Positions 62,192-64,000 of a stretch of DNA of 64,000 nucleotides are shown here, piece after piece. A model generated the notes under the pieces. The model saw only the letters and a program-made list of their open reading frames with translations. It made no database searches and was not told the origin of the DNA. Position numbers and translations under genes: made by a program. This DNA is from Alnus glutinosa. Lineage: Eukaryota; Streptophyta; Magnoliopsida; Fagales; Betulaceae. Each line of letters starts with the position of its first letter. Within the stretch, counting starts at the first letter, position 1. The stretch covers positions 26,140,628 to 26,204,627 of the forward strand of contig NC_084897.1 of the NCBI RefSeq assembly GCF_958979055.1, in the 5' to 3' direction.

Positions 62192-64000
62192 TGTAACGCC
62201 CCGAATTTGAGCCAGCAAATTTGTAAGCGGAAACCTCCAGTTTTCATGTGACATTACTACATCAAAGATAACTTACGCAGCGGAATATATTTATTTTCTT
62301 TAAAAAGATACATTAGAGTTTACTGAATGACAAATGTAATTAAAATATTACATTCCAAATTGATACAAAGAAATTACTACAATCATTAGCTACATTAATA
62401 AACAGTTCTAACTCTTCAGTGCTAACAAAATCCAATCCTTGAGCTTTATACTCTTTTGTACCTGCATAATGGGCTATACTGCCCATATATAAATATATGG
62501 GTCAGTTAACTGCTTTCAATAATGATAAGATTACTGATTTAATTAAAAATATGCGATGCAACAATATGTAGTGCAACAATATGATGACAGTTATAAACAC
62601 TTATGCTAAGGACTCAAACTCGAGAATCCCCATTATTTTGCCAAGGGCCTCTAACCCAAAGACTTCTATTCTTTTGCCTTGGGCCTCTAACCCAAGGACC
62701 TCTATTTTTTTTTCCTTGGACCTCTAACCCAAGGACCTCTATTCTTTTCTCAGGGCCTCAATCCTGGGCTGTCTATCCCTCCCAGGGCCTCAAACCCGGG
62801 AATGTCTATCCCTTTGCCTTGTTTCTAACTTCTAACTAACACATGCAATGTTACAAACAACATGCTCCAAACAAGTTGCATACTATTAAATAAAGCAGAT
62901 ATCAAAACATTAAAGAAAGCTCTACATGTATCACTCTGAGTGAGTAAGGAATACTCACAGTCCTTGGTATAGTTCCTTGGTTCCTTTTCTGCATATAAAT
63001 CCATCCAAACAACAATTTATATATTAATCATCTATCAACCAAATCATTGATTATAGACCCTTATCTCTTTATATTTATTATCTCCCATCACTTCATTATG
63101 TTTGAGACGATCACTCATAATAAATCTTAAAACCTTGGTTCATGATTTGGTGACGAGGCTATATGACCAATACTACCAAATATGAACTTGAAGGATTAAA
63201 ATATATTATAAGGACAATAAGAGTAAATACGATCAACTCATGAGAATCATGCGGACAATAAAATGAAAAGGGAATATAAATATGATCAACTCATGGAAGT
63301 CATGAGGACAATGAAATATAAAAGGAAATATAAATACGATCAACTCATGAAAGTCATGAGGACAATGAAATGTAAAAAGAAGATATAAATACGATCAATT
63401 CATGAAAGTCATGAGGACAATGAAATGTAAAAGAAGATATAAATACGATCAACTCATGACAGTCATGAGGACATGAAATGTAAAAGAAATATAAATACGA
63501 TCAACTCATGAAAGTCATGAGGACATTGAAATATAAAAGTAGTTTATATTACTTTTTATTTTAATTCTTTTTATCTCATAAGCTTATTGGGTCTTTACAC
63601 AACTAATAAAACGAGTGACTTGGAAATTATATAAAATAAATTAAAGTCTTATTTAACAACTTACCAAAAGTCCTTTTATTATCTATTTGAATTCAGGATT
63701 TCCGTCCAAATGGAGGGAAGCTTACTCCGACCTACTTCTCGATGGTCAAACTTACTCCGATTGACTTGAAATTTTGAGAGTAGATAGAAGACTTCAAGAG
63801 AAACATTTTCTCTTTTTAGTTCAACTCAATCCGAGTTCGTTATGACTCAGATTTTGCTAGAATTCTAGCTTTTCTTGCTGCTGTAAAACCAGCAAGAGAG
63901 AGAGAGATGTTGCAGAAATTTGAGAAAGAATGAAGAAGGAGATGTGTGTAGGAAGGAGAAGTGATCCTCTCCTTTTATACACAAATGGATGGCTGGGATG
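62192..64000 (-). repeat. 5' LTR, truncated by the window edge
   Basis: 1,809 bp visible, collinear with 52158 onward. It includes the 53-bp repeat array (63225-63545) and the predicted TATA box. About 0.6 kb of U3 should lie beyond position 64000. Confidence 0.92.

Larger units (their letters stand above)
52158..64000 (-). mobile_element. Non-autonomous Ty3/gypsy-type LTR retrotransposon, right end outside the window
   Basis: In transcription order (right to left): partial 5' LTR (62192 to beyond 64000), primer binding site (62177-62188), ~1.4 kb leader interrupted by a foreign solo LTR, gag (57740-56742), a ~2.1 kb region with an antisense protein gene (55835-56368), polypurine tract (54587-54599) and 3' LTR (52158-54586). 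No protease, reverse transcriptase, RNase H or integrase motif occurs between gag and the 3' LTR. Total length should be near 12.5 kb, of which 3 kb is the nested insertion. The two LTRs differ by roughly 3% over the ~370 bp I compared by eye, so the insertion is neither brand new nor ancient. Assignment to Ty3/gypsy rests on the gag and the primer site; the lineage is not determined. Confidence 0.88.

Overview
This is nuclear DNA from a flowering plant, most likely a dicot and possibly a woody one. It is AT-rich, its genes are split by GT-AG introns, and it is crowded with miniature inverted-repeat elements, SINE and LINE remnants, and one large LTR retrotransposon. The species cannot be named from the sequence alone. 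All gene models were built by hand by joining exons at visible splice sites. In every case the reading phase closed exactly and the protein length fits the family.

Layout, left to right. From 1 to 4.0 kb the DNA is AT-rich and gene-poor. 4.8-10.5 kb (minus) holds a LARP1B/C-type La-related RNA-binding protein of 556 aa in 6 exons. 10.8-20.3 kb is intergenic, with a 1,250-bp PIF/Harbinger-type element, several foldback MITEs, a 100-bp AT microsatellite, a broken fragment of a PIP2 aquaporin gene and an unidentified coding-like fragment. 20.3-23.2 kb (minus) holds a putatively plastid-targeted universal-stress-protein-like protein of 212 aa in 5 exons. 24.9-26.3 kb and 31.2-32.5 kb (both minus) hold two class III peroxidases of 321 and 316 aa, 4 exons each. 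They lie inside a roughly 1.8-kb segment that was duplicated in tandem together with its flanks. 38.0-44.6 kb (plus) holds the nucleolar pre-rRNA processing factor ESF1 (719 aa, 7 exons). 45.5-50.3 kb (minus) holds a secreted, probably GPI-anchored A1 aspartyl protease (525 aa, 10 exons).

From 52.16 kb to beyond the right edge lies a Ty3/gypsy-type LTR retrotransposon on the minus strand. It has a 2,429-bp 3' LTR, a polypurine tract, a gag gene with one in-frame stop, an initiator-Met-tRNA primer binding site, and a 5' LTR cut by the window edge. No protease, reverse transcriptase, RNase H or integrase can be seen, so it must depend on another element for these. Instead it carries a 177-aa coiled-coil protein gene on the opposite strand, between gag and the 3' LTR. 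That protein starts with a DLNxxP-type (EAR-like) repression motif. A second family has left a 2,992-bp solo LTR with a perfect 5-bp target duplication inside this element's leader.

The cellular genes do not form one pathway. LARP1 and ESF1 both act in RNA or ribosome metabolism and both have upstream motifs (telo-box, site II) typical of such genes. The peroxidases and the aspartyl protease act in the cell wall or apoplast. Seven foldback elements have 9-bp target duplications (six perfect, one degraded), which points to repeated activity of Mutator-like transposases here.
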